In this document: positions 55,270 through 64,000 of the stretch, piece after piece | Layout: the number at the start of each line of letters is the position of its first letter | Numbering within the stretch: position 1 is the first letter of the stretch | Source of the DNA: Pengzhenrongella sicca | GTDB lineage: Bacteria > Actinomycetota > Actinomycetes > Actinomycetales > Cellulomonadaceae | Direction: 5' to 3' | DNA length: 64,000 nucleotides | Assembly (NCBI RefSeq): GCF_017569225.1 | Contig: NZ_CP071868.1 | Span: forward strand, 3,162,001 to 3,226,000 | Notes under the pieces: generated by a model | Databases searched by the model: none | Seen by the model: the letters and a program-made list of their open reading frames with translations, nothing else | What the model was told of the DNA's origin: nothing | Position numbers and translations under genes: made by a program

Positions 55270-56556
55270 ATGTCCAGTACCCCCGTCGGCGCCCGTCCGC
55301 CGTTCAGCCCTGAACTCCGCCGTCGTCGGACCGCCATTTTCCTGTTCTCACTCGTGGTCGGCGTCTCGATGGCCTCCTGGGTCGTTCGCACCCCCGCCGT
55401 GCGCGACCTGCTCGACGCCTCGACGGGGCAGATGGGCCTCGTGCTCTTCGGGCTCTCGGTTGGCTCCATGTCAGGTGTGCTGTCGTCGGCCTCTGTCGTG
55501 AGGGCGCACGGGTCCCGCCGGGCCATCGCGATCGGGGGCACCAGCCTCGTCGTGGGACTGGCGCTCGTCGGCGTCGGGTCGAGCCTCGGACTCACACCGG
55601 GGGTCTTCGTCGGCCTCGCGCTCGTCGGTGGCGGCGTCGGGATGTCTGAGATCGCGCTCAACATCGAGGGTGCCGACATCGAGAACGCCTCGGGCCGCTC
55701 CGTCCTCCCGATGCTGCACGGCTGCTACAGCCTCGGCACCGTGGTCGGCGCCAGCGTCGGCATCGGTCTGACCGCCGCCGACTTCCCCGTCGTCTGGCAC
55801 CTCACCGGGATCGCTGTGGCAGGTGCCGCCGCCGCCCTCTGGGCCGTGCCGACGGTCCCGGCCACGACAGGGCTCGCCCGCAAGGGGACCGGAGCGTCAT
55901 CCACCTGGCGCGAGCAGCTGTCCGTCTGGAAGCAGCACCGCATCCTCATGCTCGGGCTCATCATCCTCGCCCTCGCCCTCGCCGAGGGCTCCGCGAGCGA
56001 CTGGCTCCCGCTCCTCATGGTCGACGGCCACGGGATGTCCGAGACCCTCGGGTCCGTCATCTTTACGGGCTTCGCAGCCGCCATGACCATCGGCCGGTTC
56101 TCGGGCGAGCCGCTGCTCGCCCGCTTCGGCAACGTCGCCGTCCTGCGCGTCAGCGCCCTCGTCTCCGCCGCCGGCATCGCACTCGTCGTCTTCGCGGACA
56201 ACGTGGTCGTCGCCGGCTGCGCCGTCATCCTCTGGGGCCTCGGCGCCGCGCTCGGCTTCCCCGTCACCCTGTCTGCCGCCGGAGACAGCGACGACCCGAC
56301 CTCCTCCGTCGCCGCCGTCGCGACCGCCGGCTATGTCGCGTTCCTCGTCGGACCGCCCCTGCTCGGTTTCCTCGGAGAGCACTACGGGTTGCGCGGCGCG
56401 ATGGTCGTCGTGCTCGTCGTCGTCGCCCTCGCGTCGCTGCTCACGTCGGCCGCCCGGCCGCGGGAGCAGTCGGAGTCGGAGTCGGAGTCGGGCGATGTTG
56501 CTGTGGCCCCCGGCGCGGCCGTCTCGCGCGCCGAGACCAGCGACACGAAGGGCTGA
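55270..56556 (+). CDS. MFS transporter
   Basis: This 428-residue protein has 12 membrane helices. The helix 2-3 loop SVVRAHGSRRAIAIGG is the MFS motif A region, and GVGMSEIALNIEGADIENAS follows helix 4. The profile resembles sugar/drug MFS proteins of the YbjJ (FucP-like) group. The C-terminal tail has a hexamer-encoded Ser-Glu repeat (about 56466-56490). It is not in an obvious operon. Confidence 0.88.
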   Translation: MSSTPVGARPPFSPELRRRRTAIFLFSLVVGVSMASWVVRTPAVRDLLDASTGQMGLVLFGLSVGSMSGVLSSASVVRAHGSRRAIAIGGTSLVVGLALVGVGSSLGLTPGVFVGLALVGGGVGMSEIALNIEGADIENASGRSVLPMLHGCYSLGTVVGASVGIGLTAADFPVVWHLTGIAVAGAAAALWAVPTVPATTGLARKGTGASSTWREQLSVWKQHRILMLGLIILALALAEGSASDWLPLLMVDGHGMSETLGSVIFTGFAAAMTIGRFSGEPLLARFGNVAVLRVSALVSAAGIALVVFADNVVVAGCAVILWGLGAALGFPVTLSAAGDSDDPTSSVAAVATAGYVAFLVGPPLLGFLGEHYGLRGAMVVVLVVVALASLLTSAARPREQSESESESGDVAVAPGAAVSRAETSDTKG

Positions 56557-56713
56557 ACTCCCCGAGGCGCTATGTGGTGAGACCGCCGAGGTCATGCAGC
56601 CCGCCCACGCCTCCGAGGTCACGTCCGACGCGCTCCAGCCGCTGGCCCGGAGAGCAGCGTCACCAGCGTGCCAGCCACCCTGTCGGAGGGTCCGCATACG
56701 TACGCTGGTAGCC

Positions 56714-57688
56714 ATGACTCGTGACGATGCGACCCCGGACAGCACACTCCCTGAGATCGGCATCATGCTCCCCCGGGACCTCCCGGCCCACCAGATCCTC
56801 GACTTCGCCCGGGCAGCAGACGACGCAGGGTTCGACGAGCTCTGGGTCGTCGAAGACCTCGGTTTCCGCGGCGGGATCGCGCAGGCGGCCGCGGTGCTCG
56901 CGGTCACCTCACGCATCCGGGTCGGGGTCGGGATCCTCCCAGCCTCGGCCCGCAACGTCGCCTTCACGGCGATGGAGGCCGCGACGCTCATCGACCTCTT
57001 CGGTGACCGCCTCCACCTCGGGATCGGGCACGGCATGCCTGCCTGGATGGAGAGCGTGGGCGCCTGGCCGGAGAGCATCCTCACCTCCTTTGAGGAGCAT
57101 GTGACCGCCCTGCGCGGTCTGCTGTCCGGCGACGAGGTGAGCGTCGACGGACGGTACGTGCACCTGGACGCCGTGCAGCTCGAGGGGGGCCCCAGGACCG
57201 CGCCGCCGATCCTTGCCGGGGTCCGCGGTCCCCGCTCGCTCGCGCTCGCCGGACGGGTGGCCGACGGCACCGTGCTCGCCGAGCCCTCCGCACCCGAGTA
57301 CATCGCACAGGCCCGCCAGCAGATCGGGGCCGCCGACCACCGCGTCGTCGCGTACAACGCAGCAGCTGTCGACGCGGATCCCCGTGCAGCCCGACGAGCC
57401 GTCCGTGCCGGGCTCGAGTGGATCGGTGAGCCCGGCTGGGAGGCCCACCTGGCGCCGTTGCCCTTCGCGGACGAGATCGTAGCGCTGCGGGCTCGCTCCG
57501 CCAGCCGGGCAGACTTCGTCGCGGCACTGCCCGACGCGTGGGTCGATGCCCTCACGGTCAGTGGGACCAGGGACGACGCAAGGGCCTCGCTCGCCCGTAT
57601 GCGCACGGCGGGTGCCGACTGCGTCGTCCTACAGCCCGTCGGGGACGACCCTGTCCAGGCCCTCGGTTCTCTCGCTAGCATCCTCTAG
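56714..57688 (+). CDS. LLM class flavin-dependent oxidoreductase
   Basis: This 324-residue luciferase-like monooxygenase fold has IGIMLPRDLPAHQILDFARA, GFDELWVVEDLGFRGGIAQA, GVGILPASARN, RLHLGIGHGMPAWME and RAPPILAG-like APPILAGVRGPRSL. It would use F420 or FMN; this family often uses F420 in actinobacteria. ATG 56714 is chosen as the first Met that fits; the frame is open upstream. Confidence 0.9.
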   Translation: MTRDDATPDSTLPEIGIMLPRDLPAHQILDFARAADDAGFDELWVVEDLGFRGGIAQAAAVLAVTSRIRVGVGILPASARNVAFTAMEAATLIDLFGDRLHLGIGHGMPAWMESVGAWPESILTSFEEHVTALRGLLSGDEVSVDGRYVHLDAVQLEGGPRTAPPILAGVRGPRSLALAGRVADGTVLAEPSAPEYIAQARQQIGAADHRVVAYNAAAVDADPRAARRAVRAGLEWIGEPGWEAHLAPLPFADEIVALRARSASRADFVAALPDAWVDALTVSGTRDDARASLARMRTAGADCVVLQPVGDDPVQALGSLASIL

Positions 57689-58056
57689 GCGTCGGTCTGG
57701 TCTGAGGAGATGCGGTAGGTCGAGGCCTCGAGGTGGACCACGCGCCGATCGTAGATCGGCGGTGGGGACTGCCCGCGTCAGCCGCCTCGTGCATGCAACT
57801 CCGGCACTTGACGACCGCTAGGCGTCGCCTGGCCCGACACGATTTGGCACCACATAGTCCGAATGCTCAGGGTCAAAACCATGCGCGACACGGCCTACGA
57901 CGCGATCGACGTCGAGGCGCACTACACCTGCTTCGACCAACTCCTGGACGCCCGTCGTGGCCTTTGGCCAAGCCTGGCGTCAGACCCGGTTCTACTCACC
58001 GGAGTCATCCCGAATAGTTCGTCGACGCGTTCCATTGATCCGTCTGGTGTCCTGTC
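57689..58056. other. Gene-free stretch before the heptamer repeat
   Basis: No gene is supported. An ATG-initiated frame (57863-58147) reads into the repeat and has no ribosome binding site. Confidence 0.3.
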
Positions 58057-58133
58057 GCCGCGTGCCGCGTGCCGCGTGCCGCGTGCCGCGTGCCGCGTGC
58101 CGCGTGCCGCGTGCCGCGTGCCGCGTGCCGTGT
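58057..58133. repeat. Tandem heptamer repeat (GCCGCGT)10 plus one variant
   Basis: Ten perfect copies of GCCGCGT (58057-58126) are followed by GCCGTGT. It lies about 30 bases past the 3' end of the regulator gene on the other strand, outside coding sequence. A unit length not divisible by three argues against a coding role. Copy number is probably variable between strains. Confidence 0.97.
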
Positions 58134-58161
58134 GGACGGTGCGATAGACCGCGCACCGAAG

Positions 58162-58491
58162 TCATGCGGATCCTCCTCTGGCCGATCGGACGATCTCTTC
58201 GAGCCTGTGGAGGTAGGTGTCGAAAGACTCACGCCCAAACTCAGTGAGGGCGATGCGCCGAGTCCGCTTGTCCGCCGGACTACTCGTGATGACAACAACC
58301 CCCGCATCGGCGAGAGCAGATATGTGTTTCGACAGTGCCGACTTGCTCACACCGATGAGCCGTTGAAGTGCTGAGAATGCAATGTATTCGGCGGGAGTGA
58401 GCGCAGCCAGGATGGACAGCCGTGCTGGTTCGTGCAGCAACGGGTCCAGACGAAGGGGCGCCAGCCGAGAATCGCCGGAGTGCTCGATCAT
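58162..58491 (-). CDS. Winged-helix regulator (ArsR/MarR-like, transcriptional regulator fold)
   Basis: This 109-residue protein has LDPLLHEPARLSILAALTPA, a helix-turn-helix LIGVSKSALSKHISALADAG and a wing with SSPADKRTRRIALTEFGRE. The ATG has GGAG about 7 bases upstream and overlaps the stop of the membrane-protein gene (TGATG). The pairing suggests it controls its own operon. Confidence 0.88.
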   Translation of the reverse strand: MIEHSGDSRLAPLRLDPLLHEPARLSILAALTPAEYIAFSALQRLIGVSKSALSKHISALADAGVVVITSSPADKRTRRIALTEFGRESFDTYLHRLEEIVRSARGGSA

Positions 58492-58955
58492 CACCCTTCT
58501 CCGGGGTGCGTCGGGGTCAGGGGGACACCCGATGGGTGCGGAGCCAGCGGGACTCCACTGGCCATGCGTCGCAGGCCGGCCCTGCACAGGATGAGTAAGA
58601 CAACGATGGCTGCGGTCGCGCCGATGGTGTTTGGTACGACCCACCCCGCTGCGCGAACAGGAAACTGGACGGCGATGTACGCCGTCACGGCCAGAGTTCC
58701 ACCGCCGACCACAAGCCAGGCGCCGAAGCGATCCGACCAGTCAAGTCGCGTACGTACTGGGTGCGCTGCCCACAGACCGGCAACGCTGATGATCACCAGG
58801 CCTGAGAGCCACCACATGTCGAGGTCCGCCGCCACCCCCATCCCTAGCACCGCCACGGACGCAGTGCCTGCGGTAAACCATGCGCCGCTACTCGCCGACA
58901 GCAGGCGGACACGGCGTACTTCCTCAAGTCGATCTACAGCTTCGTCGTGATTCAC
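58491..58955 (-). CDS. Four-helix membrane protein paired with the regulator
   Basis: This 154-residue protein from GTG 58955 has GGAGG 8 bases upstream. It has a charged N-terminus (NHDEAVDRLEEVRRVRLL), four membrane helices (for example WWLSGLVIISVAGLWAAHP and GATAAIVVLLILC) and a Pro-rich tail. It is unrecognised. In this gene pair the membrane protein comes first. Confidence 0.72.
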   Translation of the reverse strand: MNHDEAVDRLEEVRRVRLLSASSGAWFTAGTASVAVLGMGVAADLDMWWLSGLVIISVAGLWAAHPVRTRLDWSDRFGAWLVVGGGTLAVTAYIAVQFPVRAAGWVVPNTIGATAAIVVLLILCRAGLRRMASGVPLAPHPSGVPLTPTHPGEG

Positions 58956-59232
58956 GATGGTCGCCTCCGAAGTCGTTTCTTCATGAGAAACTATCAATTC
59001 GTTTCCACAGGCGCAACTAATCTCATGGGGGACACCGGATCGACATCGGCCGCGGTGCCGCACGACGCCTCGCGGTGTCCACGGATTTGTCCCGGGCGCG
59101 CGAGCCGGCCGCCGCGTCTGTGGACCTCGGAGAGCTCGGGGCCACAGTGAAGTCCATCCGACGCACCAGCGGCGCCCGCACGTCCAGGGAGGCGCTCAGA
59201 TGTCTTGACCGGCCCCAAGCCTTGAGGTAGGC

Positions 59233-60168
59233 GTGCTGCGCGCCGATCACCACTACGTGGCCACACCGATCGACGACATTCCAGCGACGCCGAAGATGAT
59301 GCGCCTGCGATACGCGGGTACGTGCCGTGACTGCGGGGTCGACCTCGATGCCGGAGTTCGCGCCGTGTACGACCGCGCGACGAAGACGATGATCTGCGTG
59401 ACCTGCCCCGTCCCCGACGTAGCCGCCGAGGTCATCAAGCCCGCCGAGATCCTCGAGGTTGTCGAGGCGGTGAGGACTCCTGCCATTCCCGAGCCACGAC
59501 CGGCACCTGTCGACAGCGGCTCGGCCGGCGCATCTGCACGTCGCGAGCACGAGCGTCGATCAGCCAAGCGCGAGGCCCGTATCCGCGATGCCCACCCACG
59601 GCTGGGTGGGCTGATTCTCGCGTTGTCCGACGAGCCCCAAAGCACCACCGCCTGGGCACGTGGGGCCAAGGGCGAGGAAGTGCTCGGGCAGGGGTTGGAC
59701 ACGCTCACGGCCCGCGGGGTGCTGATGCTGCACGATCGCCGCATCCCTCCGACGCGGGCCAACATTGATCACATCGCCGTGAGTCCAGCCGGCGTGTTCG
59801 TCATCGATGCCAAGCGCTACAAGGGCCGCCCGCACGTGGTGACCACAGGCGGCCTCTTTCGTCCCCGCATATCGACGCTGGTCGTCGGATCTCGCGTCTC
59901 TAAGAAGATCGTCGACGGCGTGCACAAGCAGGTTGCCCTCGTTCACGCCGCTCTCGCCAAGGCTGGTTTCCCCGACGTCCCAATCCGCGGGATGCTCTGC
60001 TTCGTCGACGCCGACTGGCCGTTGTTCGGCGGCTCCTTCGTCATCGACGGCGTGGACGTCCTCTGGCCCAAGAAGGCCGGCGAGCAGCTCCTTGCGCCCG
60101 GCCTCATCGAAGTTGCCGCGGCCAGCGAGATCCATCGCGCCCTCGCCGCCGCGTTCCCCGTCGCGTGA
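59233..60168 (+). CDS. NERD (nuclease-related) domain protein with N-terminal zinc ribbon
   Basis: This 311-residue protein from a GTG has GAGGTAGGC upstream; ATG 59296 is an alternative start. Residues about 28-55 hold two Cys pairs (CRDCGVDLDAG and ICVTC), a zinc ribbon. A charged linker rich in Arg follows. The NERD domain (about 145-300) has ANIDHIAVSPAGVFVIDAKR, a PD-(D/E)XK-like core with Asp and DAK. NERD proteins are presumed nucleic-acid enzymes; the target is unknown. Confidence 0.85.
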   Translation: MLRADHHYVATPIDDIPATPKMMRLRYAGTCRDCGVDLDAGVRAVYDRATKTMICVTCPVPDVAAEVIKPAEILEVVEAVRTPAIPEPRPAPVDSGSAGASARREHERRSAKREARIRDAHPRLGGLILALSDEPQSTTAWARGAKGEEVLGQGLDTLTARGVLMLHDRRIPPTRANIDHIAVSPAGVFVIDAKRYKGRPHVVTTGGLFRPRISTLVVGSRVSKKIVDGVHKQVALVHAALAKAGFPDVPIRGMLCFVDADWPLFGGSFVIDGVDVLWPKKAGEQLLAPGLIEVAAASEIHRALAAAFPVA

Positions 60169-60434
60169 CCGCCGTGGTCGACTCTGCGGTGGCTCGCCGA
60201 CCGTTGTGATTGATCCGTCTATCGAACGTCTCGTAGCCGGCGTAGTGGTCGTCGCTGACCGACAGTTCAGGGACGTGAGCGGATCACTGCATGAGGGCGT
60301 GCATCGTCATCTCGTCTTGTCCGGTGAGAAGAGGAGTTCGTCGAGTTTGGCGGCGCACAGCATGTCGTGGGTTCGGCTCAACATCAGGGAGTTGCTGCCG
60401 ATTGGCTGTGGGTATGCCTAGGTAAGGGGAAGCG
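60169..60434. other. Intergenic stretch with a dispersed motif copy
   Basis: No gene is supported. GTCGCTGACCGACAGTTCAG lies at 60251-60270. The sequence before the next ATG has a possible ribosome binding site (AAGGGGAAGCG). Confidence 0.4.
60251..60270. repeat. Dispersed palindromic motif copy E
   Basis: GTCGCTGACCGACAGTTCAG; close to copy C2. Confidence 0.55.
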
Positions 60435-61079
60435 ATGAACTTGGACGTGAGCGCCTCAGGGATGAGCCCGCTAGCGCTGGTCAACCTCGTCGAGATGAGC
60501 CGTCCCGCTAGGTCAAGCGCCCTTGTTAGTCGTTCGCTAGCCGACGACGTCGCGACGCGCAGCCGAATACTTGGCGTTGACTCATCGGTATTGCTCAACT
60601 TTTTGCACGGCGGTCGGCTTTCATTCACTGCGTCCTCGATCGGTGCTAGTGGTACCGGTGGTGCGAAATTGCCGAGCGAGGCACTAAATAGTCTCCGTGT
60701 TCCTATGACGACGGACGGGTTCCCCGACTTCGATGCAGTTATCGCAAATGGTGGAACGGTGAAGGGCGCGGTGCCTCCAAGCGGCACGCCGATGATGGGC
60801 TACTCGAGTGATTATGGCACCGTAGTAGTTTATGCGGCAATTATCGACCTCGGCGACGGTTCCGAACCTTTCATGATAAAGGGCGGCGACGCGCAGCCTG
60901 AGGTTGGCGCCAGCGAGACCAACCGGTCCGCCATGCTCGACACGCTGACGTACCTTTACGAGAAACTGCCGCTGGATCTGAACCAGGCCCGTCTGTGGCA
61001 TGACCAAGGTAAATGGCCCACATTCAACCGTGAATCTGTGGGGCCACGGGCCGAGCTTCACGTCGATCAGCTGGCATAG
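60435..61079 (+). CDS. Accessory protein of unknown function
   Basis: This 214-residue protein has no signal peptide. AAGGGGAAG lies upstream of the ATG. GC content falls to a level well below its neighbours, a sign of transfer. The middle is Gly-rich and the C-terminus (LYEKLPLDLNQARLWHDQGK) is helical. No domain is recognised. Confidence 0.6.
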   Translation: MNLDVSASGMSPLALVNLVEMSRPARSSALVSRSLADDVATRSRILGVDSSVLLNFLHGGRLSFTASSIGASGTGGAKLPSEALNSLRVPMTTDGFPDFDAVIANGGTVKGAVPPSGTPMMGYSSDYGTVVVYAAIIDLGDGSEPFMIKGGDAQPEVGASETNRSAMLDTLTYLYEKLPLDLNQARLWHDQGKWPTFNRESVGPRAELHVDQLA

Positions 61080-61263
61080 TGCCCCAGGCGCGAAGGGCCG
61101 GGCGGGCGCATCGACGCCGGCGCATTCTTAAGAGTGACCGAACCCATGTCCTCGGCGCTGACGGCGGCACGCCACGGTTGGGCTATCCGGGTGATTCCCG
61201 GACCGCACGGCCCCCATCTCAGAGCTGGCTGTAAGTCCGGGGCTCGGCCGGACATCTCAGAGC

Positions 61264-61881
61264 ATGGGAACTCAACAGGACGACCCGGCGCGACGGCATA
61301 GTGGCCGTGACACCGCCGCTGAGCACTTCCAACGTCTGTGGTCCGCTCACGCCCCCCGAGTGCACGCCTACGCAACGCGGCACGTCGATCCCGACACTGC
61401 CCAGGAAGTCGTCTCCGAGACTTTTCTAGTGGCTTGGCGTCGTCTCGCGGAGGTTCCCGGTGAGGCGCTGCCGTGGCTCATCGTGGTGGCGCGCAACACG
61501 ATCGCCAACGCCAATCGCTCGCACTACCGGCAGCGCGTCCTGCACGACGAACTCGCCCGGCTTGCGTCGGTCTCACCCGCTCCAGCACCGGGCGCCGAGC
61601 TGCTGGCGGTCGAGCGCATGACGATGCTCCGCGGGCTGGCCGCCCTCTCGTCGGTCGATCGCGAGGCGCTGCTACTGGTCGCCTGGGACGGGCTGACCCC
61701 AGCACAGGCCGCGGACGTGCAGGGCGTCACCGTGGCGACATTCCAGGTGCGTCTGCACCGGGCTCGAGGCCGCTTAGCCGGCCTGGTCGACCCGCCTGGC
61801 GGGGAACCGCCGCCCGGGGATCGCCGCACCGGCACCGACTCGACCGACCGCATCTACGACTTCGCCCGGAGGGCGCTGTGA
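61264..61881 (+). CDS. ECF RNA polymerase sigma factor
   Basis: This 205-residue protein has region 2 (ARHVDPDTAQEVVSETFLVA-like: HVDPDTAQEVVSETFLVAWR) and region 4 (AALSSVDREALLLVAWDGLT, AADVQGVTVATFQVRLHRAR). It is a different subgroup from the sigma factor at 37 kb. It overlaps its membrane partner gene by GTGA. CATCTCAGAGC occurs twice just upstream (61215-61225, 61253-61263). Confidence 0.9.
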   Translation: MGTQQDDPARRHSGRDTAAEHFQRLWSAHAPRVHAYATRHVDPDTAQEVVSETFLVAWRRLAEVPGEALPWLIVVARNTIANANRSHYRQRVLHDELARLASVSPAPAPGAELLAVERMTMLRGLAALSSVDREALLLVAWDGLTPAQAADVQGVTVATFQVRLHRARGRLAGLVDPPGGEPPPGDRRTGTDSTDRIYDFARRAL

Positions 61882-62864
61882 ACAACCCGACGCTCGATGA
61901 CCGCCTCACCCGCATCGGTCCGACCGGGTCCCCGGACCCCGACGGCCTGGCCGACGCCTACGCCCAGCTCTGTAGCCGCCTCGAGTGTTCTGATGGGGTC
62001 GACGCCGTGCGCCCGGCTGTGGTCCAGCCTCTTCGCCGGCGGCGGGCTCGCCGGATCAGCCTGACCGTCCTGGTCGGCGCGGCCGCCGCGTTCGCGATCG
62101 TCGCGATCCCCGTGCTTGGCACCGGTGGGGGCAGCCCGATCTCGACCGCCAGTGCTGCGGAGCTGTTCATCCGCGCCGGTCAGGCGGCCGGCGAGCAGCC
62201 GGACGTCTCTCGCGACGCCGCCTACTGGCACTCGGTGCAGATCTCTGATGTGTGGAGCGACGCCAGCAACCGCGTCGAAAGCGCCCGTCGCGAGACGTGG
62301 AGCGGGCACCAAAACTGGAGCGTCTGGACGGACACGGTGCTGAGCCCGGAGCCACGGTTGGAGAACCGAGCGCTGTTCGGCCCGGGCATCACGTGGGACG
62401 AGATGTTCGCCCTGCCAACCGACCCCGCAGCTCTGGAGGACGCGCTGCGGCGGTACGCCAATCCCGACGACCCGAAGTCGGTGGCGGACGGGAGCGTCTG
62501 GGGGGCGGTCGAGGATCTGCTCGTCAACAGCCCGGCATCACCTGCGTTGCGGCAGGCGCTCTGGCAGGTTGCTGCGCGGCTTCCCGACACGAGCCTCGGC
62601 GGTGACGTCACCGACAGCACCGGGCGACCCGGAATCCAGGTGACCCGCCCCTACGAGGAGCTCATCGTCGATCCCGAGACCGGGCGGCTGCTCGAGCGGC
62701 TCTGGTGGGACAGCACCGACAACCCGCCCTACCGCGACACCTTCCTCGAGCAGGGGCCGGCCGACACCGCGCCGAACGCGCCCGACCCGGATCTCCCGCC
62801 CGGCTGCACGCTCGACAAGCACTGCGACGGAGGTGCAGCGGTCGATCTCTTGGCGGAGGGTTGA
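61878..62864 (+). CDS. Membrane partner of the ECF sigma factor (anti-sigma-like)
   Basis: This 328-residue protein has a cytoplasmic N-terminus of about 60 residues ending RRRARR, one membrane helix (about 59-78) and an exported domain with no catalytic motif. It resembles the CU044_5270-type proteins that follow ECF sigma factors in actinobacteria. The GTG start overlaps the sigma stop. The C-terminus is Pro-rich with two Cys. Confidence 0.82.
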   Translation: MNNPTLDDRLTRIGPTGSPDPDGLADAYAQLCSRLECSDGVDAVRPAVVQPLRRRRARRISLTVLVGAAAAFAIVAIPVLGTGGGSPISTASAAELFIRAGQAAGEQPDVSRDAAYWHSVQISDVWSDASNRVESARRETWSGHQNWSVWTDTVLSPEPRLENRALFGPGITWDEMFALPTDPAALEDALRRYANPDDPKSVADGSVWGAVEDLLVNSPASPALRQALWQVAARLPDTSLGGDVTDSTGRPGIQVTRPYEELIVDPETGRLLERLWWDSTDNPPYRDTFLEQGPADTAPNAPDPDLPPGCTLDKHCDGGAAVDLLAEG

Positions 62865-62935
62865 TCCCAGATTGAGCCCCGAGCGCTCGCGCACGTCCGA
62901 GGGACCTGGGCGAACGCACGGCGTCTGAGAAAGCA

Positions 62936-62978
62936 GTGATGCCTGGTGAGGCGACAGCGAGGCCTCACCAGGCATCAC
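62936..62978 (+). terminator. Strong terminator after the sigma operon
   Basis: A perfect 17-base inverted repeat (62936-62952 with 62962-62978) with a 9-base loop lies about 70 bases past the stop. There is no T-run. Confidence 0.8.
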
Positions 62979-63191
62979 GCACGTCAGCCGCGTCGCGGGT
63001 CCCGCATCTGCACAGACTGGCCGGTGACCGGGCGACTAGAGCCCCGTCCAGTCAAAGTACGACGCTCGACCGCTGACAACCTGTTCTGCATCTCGACATA
63101 TATGCCAACCGACAGAAATGAACAAAGGTGTTGGCGGTTAGCCCCCATACGGGTGAATTGAGACGGCGACCGGCAGAGCAGCAATTCCAAC

Positions 63192-63500
63192 GCTCGATCC
63201 CGGCTCGACTTCGACAATCTGATGTCCGATACCGGGTATGAGCGCAACCGTGTCTATTCGCGCTCGAAACTGGCGAACCTCATGTTCGCGTACGGGTTGC
63301 AGCGCCGTCTCGCCGCCGGTCACGCCGACACGGTCTCGCCCGCTGCGCACCCTGGACAATCCCGCACGGAGTTCACTAGAGACCACAACCCACTCGGCCG
63401 GTTCTTCCACAGCCCCCGGGCGCGCTGGCTGACCGGCCTAATCATGCAGGACAAGTTCATCGGTGTCCGCTCCCCGGCCCGAGCCGCAACCGACACTGGT
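63192..63500 (+). pseudogene. Truncated short-chain dehydrogenase/reductase
   Basis: LDFDNLMSDTGYERNRVYSR, then SKLANLMFAYGLQRRLAAG, matches the YxxxK catalytic stretch of an SDR oxidoreductase; AAHPGQSRTEFTRDHN follows. The NAD-binding Rossmann N-terminus and the C-terminal end are missing. It is a remnant. Confidence 0.75.
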
Positions 63501-63632
63501 CCCGAAACGTTGCCTCGACGCTGCATAACGCCACTTATGTGGTCCGATGATCGGATGCCACCGGGTTTAGGTGCGCAATCTCGTGAGTCTCGTGTTCGCG
63601 CGCGCGAGCTTCCTCGATGTTGGCGACGTTGA

Positions 63633-64000
63633 TCAGTGACTCGCCCGATCGTGTGACCGCTCGGTGCACCGGGTCGTGTTGGGGTACCGGGTGAGGATCT
63701 CGGCAATTCGTTCTCGGGCGGCGATCGGAAGCCCTGCTGGGCTGGTCGTCATGTCGGCGGCTGTCAGTCGCCGAAGCAGGTGCGCGGGTGGTGCTGGGAT
63801 CTCGGCGAGTTCAATGGCGAGTCCTCGTTCGCGAGCCTCGATGACCGCTCCAGAGTGGTAGGCGACGAGCCCAACGACGACGGCCGGGAATCCTTCTGCC
63901 CGCACATACCGGGCGCCGTCCAACGGATGGAATCCGGTCCCGGCGATGTCGGGCGTGTAGCCGACGTCGTGAAGCCAGGCAGCGGCAGAGACGATCTCAC
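63633..64000 (-). CDS. HD domain phosphohydrolase-like protein (5' end outside window)
   Basis: The frame is open to the window edge, so the start lies beyond 64000. The HD motif AAAWLHDVGYTPD is at the edge (His-Asp metal pair), followed by GTGFHPLDGARYVRAEGFPA and GLVAYHSGAVIEA. HD domains hydrolyse nucleotides or phosphoesters with metal. At least 122 residues are visible. Confidence 0.8.
   Translation of the reverse strand, partial: EIVSAAAWLHDVGYTPDIAGTGFHPLDGARYVRAEGFPAVVVGLVAYHSGAVIEARERGLAIELAEIPAPPAHLLRRLTAADMTTSPAGLPIAARERIAEILTRYPNTTRCTERSHDRASH

Noticed and set aside
58057-58133. Tandem repeat as a CRISPR array
   Set aside because: Units are 7 bases with no spacers.

Overview
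This is a high-GC actinobacterial window. Codon use is strongly GC3-biased and GTG starts are common. There are Tad-type pilus genes, a SigE-family ECF sigma factor, a GAF-ANTAR remnant and a LysM-BTAD protein. Overall it looks like Micrococcales (Cellulomonadaceae or Promicromonosporaceae type), but the genus is an inference. No rRNA, tRNA or CRISPR was recognised.

Layout. 0-7.6 kb is an accessory block. It holds a subtilisin-like protease and AAA ATPase pair of the IetAS toxin-antitoxin/anti-phage type, a divergent AlbA_2 (Schlafen-type) protein, a gene-poor stretch of lower GC, a small membrane protein and a lipoprotein. 7.8-23.5 kb looks like the transfer part of a conjugative element. 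A MobF (TrwC/TraI) relaxase-helicase reads left from a region with stacked inverted repeats (candidate oriT). A tightly overlapping operon reads right and encodes two exported proteins, a SAF/CpaB-like protein, a CpaE-like ATPase, CpaF/TadA, TadB, TadC, a Flp-like pilin preceded by a run of 15 C, three TadE/F/G-like proteins and a LysM-BTAD protein. No VirB4, VirD4/TcpA or prepilin peptidase is present in the window. This relaxase plus Tad-pilus pairing is the most interesting system here.

23.8-27.6 kb has a DedA/VTT membrane protein, a NarL-type two-component system and a truncated kinase pseudogene. 27.6-35.6 kb is a coherent galactosamine (or N-acetylgalactosamine) catabolic locus. It contains a DeoR-type regulator, a DMT permease, a BadF-type sugar kinase, an AgaS-type SIS protein, GatZ/KbaZ, a divergent GatY/KbaY aldolase and a secreted GH114 endo-alpha-1,4-polygalactosaminidase-like lipoprotein. 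The set suggests degradation of an extracellular galactosamine polymer and routing through tagatose phosphates.

35.7-50.1 kb is rearranged. It has an IS481 remnant, a SigE-family sigma factor with a membrane partner, a frameshifted IS1380, and a lipoprotein/MacA/ABC efflux operon. That operon is preceded by a 356-bp duplicate of the sigma gene's 5' end and promoter. There is also a doubly inactivated GAF-ANTAR gene and an IS3 element with an IS30 element nested in it; both insertions show target duplications. 50.2-64 kb mixes ArsR/SRPBCC, MFS, a broken VOC gene, a kinase and deaminase pair, a second MFS, an LLM oxidoreductase, a heptamer repeat, a regulator and membrane-protein pair, a NERD protein, a second ECF sigma/membrane pair with a 17-bp terminator stem, an SDR remnant and a truncated HD-domain gene.
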